A model generated the notes under the pieces. That model was given only the letters and a program-made list of their open reading frames with translations, was not told the DNA's origin and did no database searches. A stretch of DNA of 64,000 nt from CAVUPF01 sp963803755. Lineage in GTDB: Bacteria; Actinomycetota; Thermoleophilia; Solirubrobacterales; 70-9. The translations under genes and the position numbers were made by a program. This document shows, in pieces, positions 1-9,423 of this stretch. The DNA lies in the NCBI GenBank assembly GCA_963803755.1, contig CAWDNP010000005.1, forward strand, positions 124,001-188,000. Direction: 5' to 3'. Position 1 is the stretch's first letter, and every line of letters starts with the position of its first letter.

Positions 1-1146
1 TTCGAATACCTGCTGGCGCTCTTCCGCCTCGAGGAGCGCGCCCGCGCCTACTTCATCACCACGATCACCAACGTCCTCGGCACGATCGCGCTGACCGTCG
101 TCCTCGTCGTCGGGGTGGGGGACGGGGCCCGCGGCCTCTTGCTCGGCTCCTACGTGACCGGCGCCGTCTTCGTCGTCGCGATGATCTTCGCCCAGCGCCG
201 GCGCCTCACCCTGCGGATCGACCGGCCGCTGCTGCGCCGGCTGCTCCGCTTCGGCCTGCCGACGATGCCCGCCGAGGTCAGCCTCTACCTGCTCAACCTC
301 GTCGACCGCGTCATCATCGTCCAGGTCGACGGGCTCGGCGCGGCGGGCCTCTACGCGGTGGCGGTCAAGTTCGCACAGGCGGTCAACGTCCTCGTCCGCG
401 GCTTCCAGCTCGCCTGGCCGCCGCTCGCCTACTCGATCCGCAACGACGACGAGGCGCGCCGCACCTACGCCAACGTGATCACCCTCTTCCTCGCCGGCTG
501 CACCTGGATGGTGGTCGGGCTGTGGCTGCTGGCCGAGTACCTGGTGCGCATCTTCGCCGCTCCCAAGTTCTTCGACGCCTACGAAGTGGTCGGGCTGATC
601 GCCGCCGCCGTCACCCTCTACGCGCTCTACATGGTGATGGTGGTGATCCTCGGCCGCACCGGGCGCACCGAGTACAACTTCCCGGCGGCGATCGCGGCGC
701 TCGCCTCCAACGTCGCGCTCAACCTGATCCTGGTGCCGCCGCTCGGGATCGTCGGCGCCGGCCTGGCGCTGGTCGCCTCCTACCTGGTGGTGATCGCGCT
801 GATGTACTGGTTCGCGCAGCGGCTCTTCCCGGTGCCCTACGAATGGGGCCGGCTCGCCCGCGTCCTCTTCGCCGGCGCGGCGCTGGTCGGGCTGGGGGAG
901 CTGGTGATGCCGGCCTCGGGCTTCGGCGGCCTGGTCGGGCGCCTCTTCATCGCGCTCCTCTATCCGGCGCTGCTGTTCGCGAGCGGGTTCTACAGCGCCG
1001 AAGAGCGCGGCTGGCTGGCGCGCCTCCGCCACCCCGGCGAGCTGGCCGCGACCTTCGCCTCGATCCGCGCCCGCCCGGCCGCGGTCAAGGGCGAACCGGG
1101 CGAGCTCTACGAAGCCGAGCGAATGGACGAGGACTCGCGCTTCTAG
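1..1146 (+). CDS. Polysaccharide flippase (Wzx/MATE-like), 5' end missing
   Basis: The frame is open from base 1, so the gene begins before the window; the visible part is 381 codons. It alternates hydrophobic helices and short charged loops, with the pattern of the oligosaccharide flippase/polymerase-associated family that moves lipid-linked sugar repeat units across the cytoplasmic membrane. The segment around LPTMPAEVSLYLLNLVDR and the later VPPLGIVGAGLALVASY are typical of this family. It is followed by glycosyltransferases and a sugar-phosphate transferase, which supports an exopolysaccharide role. It ends in an acidic cytoplasmic tail, YEAERMDEDSRF. That tail is repeated about 300 bases downstream in a partial second copy. 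The substrate cannot be told from sequence. Confidence 0.85.
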   Translation, partial: FEYLLALFRLEERARAYFITTITNVLGTIALTVVLVVGVGDGARGLLLGSYVTGAVFVVAMIFAQRRRLTLRIDRPLLRRLLRFGLPTMPAEVSLYLLNLVDRVIIVQVDGLGAAGLYAVAVKFAQAVNVLVRGFQLAWPPLAYSIRNDDEARRTYANVITLFLAGCTWMVVGLWLLAEYLVRIFAAPKFFDAYEVVGLIAAAVTLYALYMVMVVILGRTGRTEYNFPAAIAALASNVALNLILVPPLGIVGAGLALVASYLVVIALMYWFAQRLFPVPYEWGRLARVLFAGAALVGLGELVMPASGFGGLVGRLFIALLYPALLFASGFYSAEERGWLARLRHPGELAATFASIRARPAAVKGEPGELYEAERMDEDSRF

Positions 1147-2416
1147 GACCGGATTCACCCAGCGCCTCTTCTCGGTCCCCTACGAATGGGGGCGCCTGGC
1201 TCGGGTGGTGCTGGTTTCCGCCGCGCTGGTCGGGGTGGTCGCGGCGTTCTTTCTCGGCAACTCGGTCCTCTGGCTCGCCTACCCTGCCCTGCTCCTGGCG
1301 ATCGGCTTCTTCACCCCGGGCGAGCGCCGCTGGCTCGCCGGCCTGCGCCATCCGGACGAGCTGCCCGGCGCCTGAGCGCCCTGCGGCGTGAGCCGGCTGC
1401 CATCGAGGGAACGGTCCCAGAGGCTTACCAGGCGGAGTTAAGAGACGAGGACGCGCGAGTCTGAGGCGCCGAGTCGTCAGACACTCAGCGCCCCTCCCTT
1501 GCGCTTCCTCCCGCAACCCGGTGCCGCGGTTGGGGAGCAGGGCCTGGCGGGCGTGGGCCCAGTAGATGCGGGCGGGGTGGCCGGGGAGGATGGTGGCGGC
1601 GAGGGCGCGGAGGGCGTAGGCCCAGGCGGTGAGGGCGCGGACTGCGAGTGCGGCGGGGAGGGAGTGGTGCTTGCGCATGTAGAGGTCGCGGTTGCGGTGG
1701 AACTCGACGATGCGGGGCAGGCCCGCCGCCAGGTCGGTCGAGAGCTGGTCGTGGTGGACGGCCTCCGCCGCGGGGACGAAGAGGGTGGACCGGCCGGCGT
1801 CGCTGAGGCGCTTGCAGAAGTCGCACTCGTCGTAGTAGACGAAGAAGGCCGGGTCAAGGTAGCCGACCTCGGCCGCGGCCTCGCGGCGCACGATCAGAGC
1901 GCTCGACTGCGCCCAGTCGACCCGCCGCGTCGATCGCCCCTTGCTCTGAACGGTGATGAGGCGATGCAGGAAGACCGCTCCGGCCAGGGCCGTGCCGACC
2001 CCGGGGAAGCGCCAGGCGCAGGGGACGGGCTCCCCGGCGGAGTCGAGCAGCTGCGCCCCCGCCGCCGCCGCCCTCGGGTCGGCGTCGAGCGCCGCGATCA
2101 GCGCCTCCGCCGCGCCCGCCCGCAGCTCGGAGTCCTCGTTGAGCAGCAGGCAGTAGCGGCCCCGCGCCTCGCGCAGCAGGGTCGAGTCGTTCTCCGCCTT
2201 GCCGGTGCGCCGCTCCAGGGCGATCAGCTGGATCTCGCCGCCCAGCGCCCGCACCGCCTCCGCCGATCCGTCCGCTGAGGCGTTGTCGAGGACCAGCACC
2301 TCGCGCTCCACGCCGGCCGGATGGGTGCGCTCGATCGCCTCCAGGCAGGCGAGCAGATGCTCGCGGCCGTTGGTGTTCACGACGCAGTAGGAGAGTGTGG
2401 GCGCCACGTGGGCCAC
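1085..2416 (-). CDS. Glycosyltransferase family 2
   Basis: A GT-A fold family 2 glycosyltransferase, probably adding a sugar to a lipid-linked intermediate in the cytoplasm. The N-terminus reads YCVVNTNGREHLLACLEAI, followed by VLVLDNASADGS and the acidic LLLNEDSEL at the metal/nucleotide-sugar position, then YYDECDFCKRL, the usual acidic motif of rhamnosyltransferase-like members. Recognisable sequence ends near 1500. The open frame runs on to 1085 antisense to the flippase copy, and that Arg/Pro-rich tail of about 130 residues is probably read-through after a frameshift; neighbouring frames stop at 1485 and 1477. The gene is divergent from the GT4 gene, whose start lies only 15 bases away. 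Donor and acceptor are unknown. Confidence 0.75.
   Translation of the reverse strand: MAHVAPTLSYCVVNTNGREHLLACLEAIERTHPAGVEREVLVLDNASADGSAEAVRALGGEIQLIALERRTGKAENDSTLLREARGRYCLLLNEDSELRAGAAEALIAALDADPRAAAAGAQLLDSAGEPVPCAWRFPGVGTALAGAVFLHRLITVQSKGRSTRRVDWAQSSALIVRREAAAEVGYLDPAFFVYYDECDFCKRLSDAGRSTLFVPAAEAVHHDQLSTDLAAGLPRIVEFHRNRDLYMRKHHSLPAALAVRALTAWAYALRALAATILPGHPARIYWAHARQALLPNRGTGLREEAQGRGAECLTTRRLRLARPRLLTPPGKPLGPFPRWQPAHAAGRSGAGQLVRMAQAGEPAALARGEEADRQEQGRVGEPEDRVAEKERRDHPDQRGGNQHHPSQAPPFVGDREEALGESGPRSASPRPFARLRRARPVRP
1154..1464 (+). pseudogene. Second partial copy of the flippase C-terminus
   Basis: Immediately after the flippase stop, a segment encodes TQRLFSVPYEWGRLARVVL and later GERRWLAGLRHPDELPGA, matching the end of the preceding gene (AQRLFPVPYEWGRLARVLF, ERGWLARLRHPGEL). 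The first part reads in one frame to a TGA at 1373. The similarity then continues in the next frame to EAYQAELRDEDARV, the counterpart of the upstream tail, ending at 1464. Adding one C near 1371 would restore a single frame. No start region or N-terminal helices are present, so this is a leftover of a tandem duplication or recombination between flippase paralogues, not a gene. An assembly collapse of two similar flippases is also possible. Confidence 0.7.
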
Positions 2417-2430
2417 GATAATCGCCCACC

Positions 2431-3549
2431 ATGCGGGTTCAGCTCGTCGACCCCTCGGCCTTCACGCCGCCCTATGACCGCGCCCTGGCGGCCGCGATCG
2501 CCCGCCAGGGCGTCGAGGTCGAGCTGCTGACCAGCCGCTTCCTCTACGGTCCGGTGCCGCCGGCCGAGGGGTACAGGGTCGAGGAGTGCTTCTACCGCCG
2601 CGCCGCCCGCCGCGGCCTCGGTGCCCCCGCCCGCCGCGCCTTCAAGCTGGCCGAGCACCTCCCCGACATGCTGCGATTTCCGCCGCCGCGCCGATGCCGA
2701 TGTCATCCACTATCAGTGGCTCACCGTGCCGGCGCTCGACGCGATGCTGTTGCCTTCGCTGCGACCGCGGGCGATGACCGCCCACTACATCCTGCCGCCG
2801 CGCCCCGGCCGCCGCCAGCTCGCCTCCGCCCGCCGCGTCTTCGGCCGCATGGACGCGGTCATTGCCCACTCCGAGCACGGCGCCGCCCGCCTTCGCGACG
2901 AGGTCGGGCTTGACCCTAGCCGCGTCCGGGTCATTCCCCACGGCGCCTTCGACTACCTGACCCGGCTGGCGGAGGAGAAGCCACTGCCCGCCGAGCTGCA
3001 GGGCGCCGAGGGCCCGGTCGTCCTCTTCTTCGGCCTGCTGCGCCCCTACAAGGGCATCGACACGCTGCTCGACGCCTTTCGCCGCCTCGACGGGCCGGAG
3101 CTGTGGATCGTCGGCAACCCCCGCATGGACGTCGAGCCCCTGCGCCGACTCGCCGCCGATGCGCCGGGCCGCGTCCGCTTCCTCACCCGCTTCGTCGAGG
3201 ATGCCGAGCTCCCGGCGATCTTTCGCCGCGCCGACGTCCTCGCCCTCCCTTACCGCGACGTCGAGCACTCCGGCGTCCTCTACACCGGCCTCGCCTTCGG
3301 CAAGCCGATGGTTCTGAGCGCGGTCGGCGGCTTTCCCGAGCTGGCCGCGCACGGGGCGGCGCGCATCGTCGCCGCCTGGGGACCCTGCCGCCCTCGCCGC
3401 CGAGCTGTCCGAGCTGACCGGCGATGAGGCCGCCCGCGCCGAGCTTGCCGCCGCCGCCACCCGCGCCGCCGCCGGCCCCTATTCCTGGGACGAGGCAGCC
3501 CGCCGGACGATCGTCCCTCTATGAGGAGCTGCTGGAGGCGCGCGGATGA
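2431..3549 (+). CDS. Glycosyltransferase family 4 (frameshifted)
   Basis: A GT-B fold family 4 glycosyltransferase spread over several frames. It begins MRVQLVDPSAFTPPYDRAL, shifts near 2685 and continues with ADVIHYQWL, IAHSEHGAARL, VLFFGLLRPYKGIDTLL and ADVLALPYRDVEHSG...FGKPMVLSAVGGFPE, the donor-binding C-terminal domain. It shifts again near 3380 and just before the end, where SLYEELLEARG closes at a TGA at 3547. The stop overlaps the ATG of the next gene (ATGA), which shows that the last frame is the genuine one. Three frameshifts in an otherwise well-kept protein suggest base-calling or assembly errors. The role in the surface glycan pathway is inferred from the neighbours. Confidence 0.8.
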
Positions 3550-4677
3550 TCGTCCTCGCCATCGTCTTCTGGGTCTGCGCCGCGATTATCGTCTACACGC
3601 ATGCCGGCTACCCGCTGGTACTGCGGGCGCTGGTCGGGTTGCGCAGGCGCCCGACCCTTCGGCCCGGCACCTGGGAGGAGCCGCCTCGCGTCTCTCTGAT
3701 CGTCGCCGCCCATGACGAGGAGAAGGTGATCGCCGCCAAGGTCGCCAACGCCCTCGCGCTCGATTACCCGCGAGAGCGCCTTGAGCTGATCGTCGCCTCC
3801 GACGGCTCCGCCGACGCGACGGTCAAGCGGGCGCGGGCGGCGGGCGCCGACCTCGTCCTCGATCTCCCCCGCGGCGGCAAGATCACCGCCCAGAATGCCG
3901 CCGCCGAGCGCGCCTCCGGGGAGATCCTCGCCTTCTCGGACGCCAATAGCGTCTGGGCGCCCGACGCGCTCCGCCATCTGGTCGAGCCCTTCGCCGACTC
4001 CGACGGTCGGCTACGCCTGCGGTCAGGTTCGCTTCACCGATGCGGGCGGCGGCAACCTCGAGGGCGCCTACTGGCGCTATGAGATGCGGGTCAGGGAGAT
4101 GGAGTCGGCGCTGGCCGGCGTCACCGCCGGCAACGGTGCGATCTACGCGGTGCGCGGCCGCTGCCTACGTCCCGCTTGCGCCCTCCGGCAGCCACGACCT
4201 CTCCTTCCCCTTCGAGCTGGCCAAGCGCGGGTCGCGCTCGCTCTACGTGCCCTGGGCTCGCGCCGAGGAGAAGATGGTCCCGACCCTGGAGGGGGAGTTC
4301 GCCCGCAAGCGGCGGATGATGGTCGGCCTCTGGGACATCGTTGTCGGCGAGGGGATGCTCGCACCGCGCGGCTACTCGCCGCTCTACGCCTTCGAGCTGG
4401 CCTCCCACCGGCTGCTGCGCTACCTGACGCCGCTCCTGCACCTTGTCGCGCTGGCGGCGAACCTCGCCCTGCTCGGGGAGGGCTGGGTCTACGCGGTGAC
4501 GCTCGCGGCCCAGGTCGCCTCATCGTCGCCGCGATCCTCGGCCGCTGGCTGCCGCTGGCGCCCCTCCGCGTCGCCCGCTATTACGTGATGACGACCGCCT
4601 CGATAGCCGCCGGCCTCTGGGATCGCGCTCGCAACGGTCCCCCCGGTGCCTGGGAGAAGGCGGCAGGGACCCGATGA
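3546..4677 (+). CDS. Membrane glycosyltransferase family 2 (frameshifted)
   Basis: A processive-type family 2 glycosyltransferase with an N-terminal membrane helix (IVLAIVFWVCAAIIVYTHAGY), then PRVSLIVAAHDEEKVI, the nucleotide-sugar motif IVASDGSAD, and FSDANSVW. Frame changes occur near 4010, 4165 and 4520. The pieces rejoin as ACGQVRFTDAGGGNLEGAYW, then LSFPFELAKRGSRSLYVPW and RKRRMMVGLWDIV (acceptor region), and C-terminal hydrophobic segments ending AGLWDRARNGPPGAWEKAAG. The start overlaps the preceding gene by ATGA and its end overlaps the sugar transferase by ATGA, so translation is likely coupled through the operon. The resemblance is to exopolysaccharide and hyaluronan-type synthases; the polymer is unknown. 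Confidence 0.8.
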
Positions 4678-5237
4678 GCAGGGCGTTTGACATCGTCCTC
4701 GCATCGGTTGCCCTGGCCGTCCTCTCGCCATTTCTGCTGATCGCGGCGATCGCGATCGCGCTCGGCAGCCGCGGCCCGATCCTCTACCGACAACGCCGGG
4801 TCGGCAAGGACGGGCGGGAGTTCGAGATGCTGAAGCTGCGCACGATGGTGCGGGGCTCTGACCCGGTCGGGGTCGGCACGGTAGTCACCCGGGACGATCC
4901 CCGCGTCACCTCCGCGGGGCGCTTCCTGCGCCGCACCTCTCTCGACGAGGTCCCCAACCTCATCAACGTCCTGCGCGGCGAGATGGCGATCGTCGGCCCC
5001 CGCCCGACCATCCCCGCTCAGGTCAAGGACTACACGCCGCTTCAGAACCGCCGCCACGAGGTCCTGCCCGGGATCACCGGCTGGGCCCAGGTCCAGGGCC
5101 GCGCCGGTATCCCCTGGGAGGAGCGGATCGAGTTGGACATCTGGTACGTCGATCACCGCAGCGCAGCCCTCGACCTCCGCATCCTCGCCAGGACCGCCTG
5201 GCTGCTGATAACCGGCCACGGCCTCGCCCCGGACTAG
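4674..5237 (+). CDS. Undecaprenyl-phosphate sugar-phosphate transferase
   Basis: A bacterial sugar transferase (PF02397 type) of 187 residues. This is a monotopic membrane enzyme that moves a sugar-1-phosphate from a nucleotide sugar to undecaprenyl phosphate and so starts repeat-unit assembly. Visible hallmarks are the N-terminal hydrophobic stretch LASVALAVLSPFLLIAAIAI, LYRQRRVGKDGREFEMLKLR, the catalytic-region RTSLDEVPNLINVLRGEM followed by AIVGPRP, and LPGITGWAQVQGR. It has only the catalytic core, without the long multi-spanning N-terminal domain of WbaP, so it resembles the short PglC/WecP-like class. It is intact and overlaps the preceding glycosyltransferase by four bases. Confidence 0.92.
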   Translation: MSRAFDIVLASVALAVLSPFLLIAAIAIALGSRGPILYRQRRVGKDGREFEMLKLRTMVRGSDPVGVGTVVTRDDPRVTSAGRFLRRTSLDEVPNLINVLRGEMAIVGPRPTIPAQVKDYTPLQNRRHEVLPGITGWAQVQGRAGIPWEERIELDIWYVDHRSAALDLRILARTAWLLITGHGLAPD

Positions 5238-5249
5238 GGTTCGGGATCG

Positions 5250-5799
5250 ATGACAGAGAAGCCCAAGGTCAGCCTGCGCCGCTTCGAGGCGGGCGACGCC
5301 GCCGCCGTGCATCGCTGGTTTAACAACCCCGAGGCGACGAAGACGCTGATGGAGCAACGGGACAGCTTCTCGATGGAGCAGGCGGAGGCCTGGACGCGGC
5401 GGGCGATGGAGGACTCGGGCGAGGACCGCAAGTTCGCGATCCTCGTCGAGGGATACGAGGAGCCGGTCGGTTTCACGGCCCTCTACGGGCTCTTCCGCCA
5501 GACCGCCCCGGAGCTGGGCGCCCTGATCGGCGACGACGTGCGCGGCAAGGGGGTCGGTCGCCGCGCCGAGGCGCTGACCATCGCCAGGGCCTTTGACGAG
5601 TTCGGTGCCCATCGCGTCTACGGGCGCATCCCCGCCCGCAATGAGGTGGCGAAGAGGACCGTGGCGAGCCTCGGCTGGCGCCACGAGGGGACGATGCGCG
5701 CTCACCTGCGCCGCGACGGCGAACCGGCCGAGGACTGCGAGGTCTGGGGCGTGCTCCGCGGACGAGTTCCGCGCTGCGGCAGCGGACATCCTCGAGTGA
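5250..5799 (+). CDS. GNAT N-acetyltransferase (frameshift near the end)
   Basis: A RimJ/RimL-type GNAT domain: VSLRRFEAGDAAAVHRWFNN at the start, the acetyl-CoA loop DVRGKGVGRRAEALTIARAF, and RIPARNEVAKRTVASLGWRHEGTMR. It lies 12 bases after the sugar transferase and is probably a tailoring enzyme that acetylates an amino sugar used by the glycan cluster, although the substrate is not shown by sequence. A frameshift near 5755 is needed to reach the natural end, VLRDEFRAAAADILE. Without it the frame runs into the next gene. The stop at 5797-5799 overlaps the GTG start of the next gene. Confidence 0.82.
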
Positions 5800-6733
5800 G
5801 CGGCGCTCCCACAGCGGAGCTGATCGCCGACCGGGGCGAGGCGGCCGCGAGCGAGGAGTTCTTCCGCTCGCGTCCCTTTCTCGAAGCCGAGGGCGTCACC
5901 CACACGCTGCGCATCGAGGCCGGTGAGGCGGAGATGCTGGCGCCGCTGATCGTGCGGTCGATCGGCGACGGGCCCGAGCTGGACGCGATCTCACCCTACG
6001 GCTACCCGGGGCTGGCAGCGTCCCCCGGGGTCGTCGGTCGACCCGGCCGCCGTCGACTTCGCCCCGACCGGCCTGATCAGCGCCTTCATCCGCCACCGCC
6101 TCGGCGATCCGCCGCTCGCCGGCGCCGCCGAGCGCAACGTCGTCCAGATCGCCGACCCCGCCCTGCCTCCCAAGAGCCGCATGAGCGACCGCCAGCAGAT
6201 CCGCAAGAACCATCGCCGTGGCTATGAGGTCCACATCGTCCCCGGCCCGGACACCGACCCCGAGCAACGCGCCGGCTTCCGCGCGGCCTACGAGCAGACC
6301 ATGCACCGCACAGGCGCCGCCGCGCGCTACTTCTTCGGCGCCTCTTACTTCGATCGCATCCTCAGCCTCCGAGAGAACCTGGCTGGCGCTCGCCCTGGCC
6401 CCCGACGGCGAGGTCGCGGCAGCCTCGATCGCGGCCCGCAGCGACGACGTCCTGCACTACTACCTGAGCGGCAGCGCCGATTCCCACCTCCGCGATTCCC
6501 CGATGAAGAACGTCGTCGCGGCTCTTGTCGATCGCGCCTCCGAGCTCGGCATCCCGCTGAACCTCGGCGGCGGAATCCGCCGCGGCGACCACCTGGAGGA
6601 GTTCAAGCGAGGCTTCGCCAACCGCGAGGAGCCCTGGCACGCCTCCGAGATCATCTGCGACAGGGCCGCCTACGAGCGGCTGTCGAGCGGACACGAGGCC
6701 GCCGCCGGCTTCTTCCCCGCCTACCGGGCGTAG
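5797..6733 (+). CDS. FemAB/GNAT-like acyltransferase (frameshifted)
   Basis: Begins with a GTG overlapping the previous stop and reads VSGAPTAELIADRGEAAASEEFF. It shifts near 6025 and 6370 and ends with the most diagnostic part: DVLHYYLSGSADSHLRDS, ELGIPLNLGGGIRRGDHLEEF and KRGFANREEPWHA. This matches the FemAB-like acetyltransferase fold (Acetyltransf_6) often found inside capsule and exopolysaccharide clusters, where it adds an aminoacyl or acyl group to a sugar. RKNHRRGYEVHIVPG is the conserved middle segment. The protein would be about 310 residues once frames are joined. Its 3' end overlaps metF, on the opposite strand, by 13 bases. Confidence 0.7.
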
Positions 6734-7614
6734 TCGCGGTCCCAGGGCCGCGCCGCCCGCAGCGCGCCGAGCACCGCCCGCGTCGCCGGCGCCCGGTTCA
6801 GCGCGTAGAAGTGGATGCCCGGAGCCCCGGCGATCAGCAGCTCTGCGCACTGCTGCGCCGCATAGGCGACTCCCAGCTCGAACTCCCGCTCGGGGTCCCC
6901 GCCGGCGGCCCGGAAGGCCGCCTCCAGCGACTCGGGGATGGTCGCGTCGCACAGCTCGCAGATCCGCTTCGTCTGGGCGAAGCCGGCGACCGGGATCACC
7001 CCGGCGAGGATCGGAACCTCGATCCCCCGCTGCCGCGCCGCCTCGACGAAGTCGAAGTAGACCCGATTGTCGAAGAAGAGCTGGGTGATCAGAAAGCTCG
7101 CCCCGGCCGCCACCTTCGTCTTCAGGTAGGAGAGGTCGGTGTCGAGATCGGGGGCCTCGGGGTGCACCTCGGGGAAGCAGGCGCCGCCGATCGTGAAGTC
7201 CCACCCGCCGGAGATGAAGGCGGCCAGCTCGGCGGCGCTGCCCAGCCCGCCCTCCGGCTGCTCGAAGTCCTCCCGTCCCCGCGGCGGGTCCCCCCGCAGA
7301 GCGAAGACATTCTCGATCCCCGCCGCCTCGATTCGATCCAGGGTCGCCGCCAGGCCCTCCGTGGTCTCGCCGACGCAGCTCAGGTGCGCCATCGTCTCGT
7401 AGCCCAGCTCGTCCTTCAGCGCCCTGGTGATCTCGACCGTCCCCTCCCGGGTCGAGCCTCCCGCGCCGTAGGTCACCGAGACGAAATCGGGCTCCAGCGC
7501 GCGCAGCTCCCGGGCCGTCGCGAACAGCTGCTCCGTCGCCTCCTCCGTCCTCGGCGGGAAGAACTCGACCGAGAAGGTCGGCCGCCGCGCGGCGAGGATC
7601 TCGTCGATGCGCAT
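6721..7614 (-). CDS. metF: Methylenetetrahydrofolate reductase
   Basis: A FAD-dependent TIM-barrel enzyme that reduces 5,10-methylenetetrahydrofolate to 5-methyltetrahydrofolate for methionine synthesis, in the cytoplasm. It starts MRIDEILAARRPTFSVEFFP, with the catalytic-region FFPPRTEE, then SVTYGAGGSTREGTVEI, MAHLSCVGET, NVFALRGDPP, DLSYLKTKVAAGASFLITQLFFDN and ILAGVIPV, all conserved in MetF. The length of 297 residues fits the bacterial family. The open frame extends upstream but the ATG at 7614 gives the normal N-terminus. The gene is intact. It runs in the same direction as the sugar porter upstream, 13 bases away, and converges with the FemAB-like gene. Confidence 0.96.
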   Translation of the reverse strand: MRIDEILAARRPTFSVEFFPPRTEEATEQLFATARELRALEPDFVSVTYGAGGSTREGTVEITRALKDELGYETMAHLSCVGETTEGLAATLDRIEAAGIENVFALRGDPPRGREDFEQPEGGLGSAAELAAFISGGWDFTIGGACFPEVHPEAPDLDTDLSYLKTKVAAGASFLITQLFFDNRVYFDFVEAARQRGIEVPILAGVIPVAGFAQTKRICELCDATIPESLEAAFRAAGGDPEREFELGVAYAAQQCAELLIAGAPGIHFYALNRAPATRAVLGALRAARPWDRDYAR

Positions 7615-7627
7615 CCGCGCAGCGTAA

Positions 7628-8972
7628 CTACGCGGATGCCCTGTGGCGGTCCACCCGTTCCTTGAAGAGCGCCTGGATGTCCTCCAGATGTTTGCCCTTC
7701 GTCTCGGGGACGAACTTCCAGCAGAACCAGAGTGTGAAGAGGCCGATCGTGGCATAGGTCCAGAAGGCGCCGCTGCGACCGACCGCTTCGATCAGCAGCA
7801 GGAACGTCAGGGGAGACGATGAAGTTGAAGGTCCAGTTCGCCATCGTCCCCACCCCGGCCGCCTTGCTGCGAACGCCGAGCGGGTAGATCTCGGCGTTGA
7901 GCAGCCAGAAGATCGGCCCAAGGCTGATCGCGAACGAGGCGACGTAGACCATCAGGCTGACGATCGCGACGATCGAGGCGAAGGTGCTGGCGCCGCCGCC
8001 GATGAAGGCGGCGCCGAGGGTGCTCAGCGAGATCACCATCCCCGAGACCCCGATCATCAGGAGGGTCCGCCGCCCGGCCCGGTCGAGCAGGCGCATCGCC
8101 ATCACGGTCATCCCGACGTTGATGATCCCGACCCCGACCGCGGCGAGAATCGAGCCGGCCGAGGAGTTGACCCCGGTGAATTCGACGATCGTCGGCGCGT
8201 AGTAGATGACCGTGTTGATCCCGGTCACCTGCTGCAGGATCGCCAGTCCGACCCCGACCAAAAGCGCCGCTTTCACCACCGGCTCCAGCAGCTCGCTCCA
8301 AGCCCCGGGCTTCTCGTCGATGCTCTCCTTGATCTCCTCCAGCTCGCGGTCGATCGTGTCGGGGTCATCGACGCGGATCTTCGCCAGCGTCGCCCGCGCG
8401 GCGAAGTCGTCGCCGGTCATCACCAGCCAGCGGGGGCTCTGCGGCATCCGCAGCATCCCGAAGGCGAGCGCCAGCGCCGGCACGCAGCCCAGCCCCAGCA
8501 TCCAGCGCCAGGCTTCGCTTGCGCTGAAGGCGAGCCCGACCAGGTAGGCGACGAGGATGCCGATCGTCACCGCGAGCTGGAAGAAGCTGACCAGCCTTCC
8601 GCGGCTCTCCGGCGGGGCGACCTCGGAGATGTATACGGGAGCGGCGGCCGAGGCGAGCCCGATCGCGACGCCGATCACCACGCGGGCGAGGACCAGCACG
8701 TCGACGTTGGGCGCCGTCGCGCTGCCCAGTGCCCCGACGATGAACACCCCGGCGGCGAGCAGGATCATCAGCCGCCGCCCGTAGCTATCGGCCGCCGGGC
8801 CGGCGATCGCCGCTCCGCCGACGGCGCCGATCGGTACCGCGGCCACCACCAGACCCTGAGCGAAGCTCCCGAGGTGGAAGTCGTGCTTGATGAAGAGCAG
8901 CGCCCCCGCGATGACCCCGGTGTCATAGCCGAACAGCAGCCCGCCGAGCCCGGCGATCGCTGCCGTCAGCAC
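7628..8972 (-). CDS. MFS sugar porter (sugar:H+ symporter)
   Basis: A twelve-helix major facilitator transporter of the sugar porter family. Signatures are GLGGLLFGYDTGVIAGAL in helix 1, DSYGRRLMILLAA in loop 2-3, PVYISEVAPPESRGRL, ILQQVTGINTVIYYAP in helix 7, LLDRAGRRTLLMIG in loop 8-9, LNAEIYPLGVRSKAAG and the closing VPETKGKHLEDI. A frameshift near 7812 separates the last helix pair, and the correct C-terminus stops at 7628. Another indel probably affects the start: an ATG at 9019 begins MSDGLDASRRRARRNV, which would join LTAAIAGLGG if two bases near 8975 were removed. Sugar uptake is the family role; the substrate is unknown. Confidence 0.88.
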
Positions 8973-9019
8973 ACGTTGCGCCGTGCCCTCCTCCGGGAAG
9001 CGTCAAGGCCGTCGCTCAT

Positions 9020-9423
9020 CCCGCCGCAGACCGTATCTCGGCTCGCGGACGCCGGCCACTCTGTGCCGACGACGGTCTCTGCGCCTGTTTTATCCGGATT
9101 TTGCGGGATCACTGCCTATGCACCCCTGGCGACTCGGCTACCCGAGGCGCTAGGTTCGCCCTGCGACTGGGAGAGAGAGGGACCCGCGGAAGCCAAGCGG
9201 GATACTGATCTCGACAGGTGACGCGACGAGCTTCTAGCGCGAAGGCTACGCGCAAGGCAGGCGACGAGCGTCATCCCCGGTCGTTTTTTCATGCCCCGAG
9301 CGGCCCGTCCGATGGCCCCCATAACGTTGTCCGCGGCCTGGGGGACCTGCCCTCCCCGGCCCGCGACCGGGGCGCCATCTGGGAGCCGGGTGTCGCTGGC
9401 GAACCCCGTGAGAGCCGCCGCGA
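9020..9423. other. Intergenic stretch without a recognisable gene
   Basis: Between the sugar porter 5' end and the 3' end of the VPS62-like gene. Short Arg/Ser/Pro-rich frames occur on both strands but none has a recognisable fold, a convincing ribosome binding site, or coding character distinct from GC bias. It could hold the divergent end of a frameshifted short gene on the minus strand (a frame starting MGAIGRAARGMKKRPG at 9322), but I cannot support it. Confidence 0.4.

Noticed and set aside
1499..2278. A 259-codon plus-strand frame opposite the family 2 glycosyltransferase
   Set aside because: The product is Gly/Ala/Val/Glu-rich with no fold, and the opposite strand has clear glycosyltransferase motifs.
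4581..5903. A 440-codon minus-strand frame across the sugar transferase and GNAT genes
   Set aside because: It is antisense to two well-recognised proteins and low in complexity.
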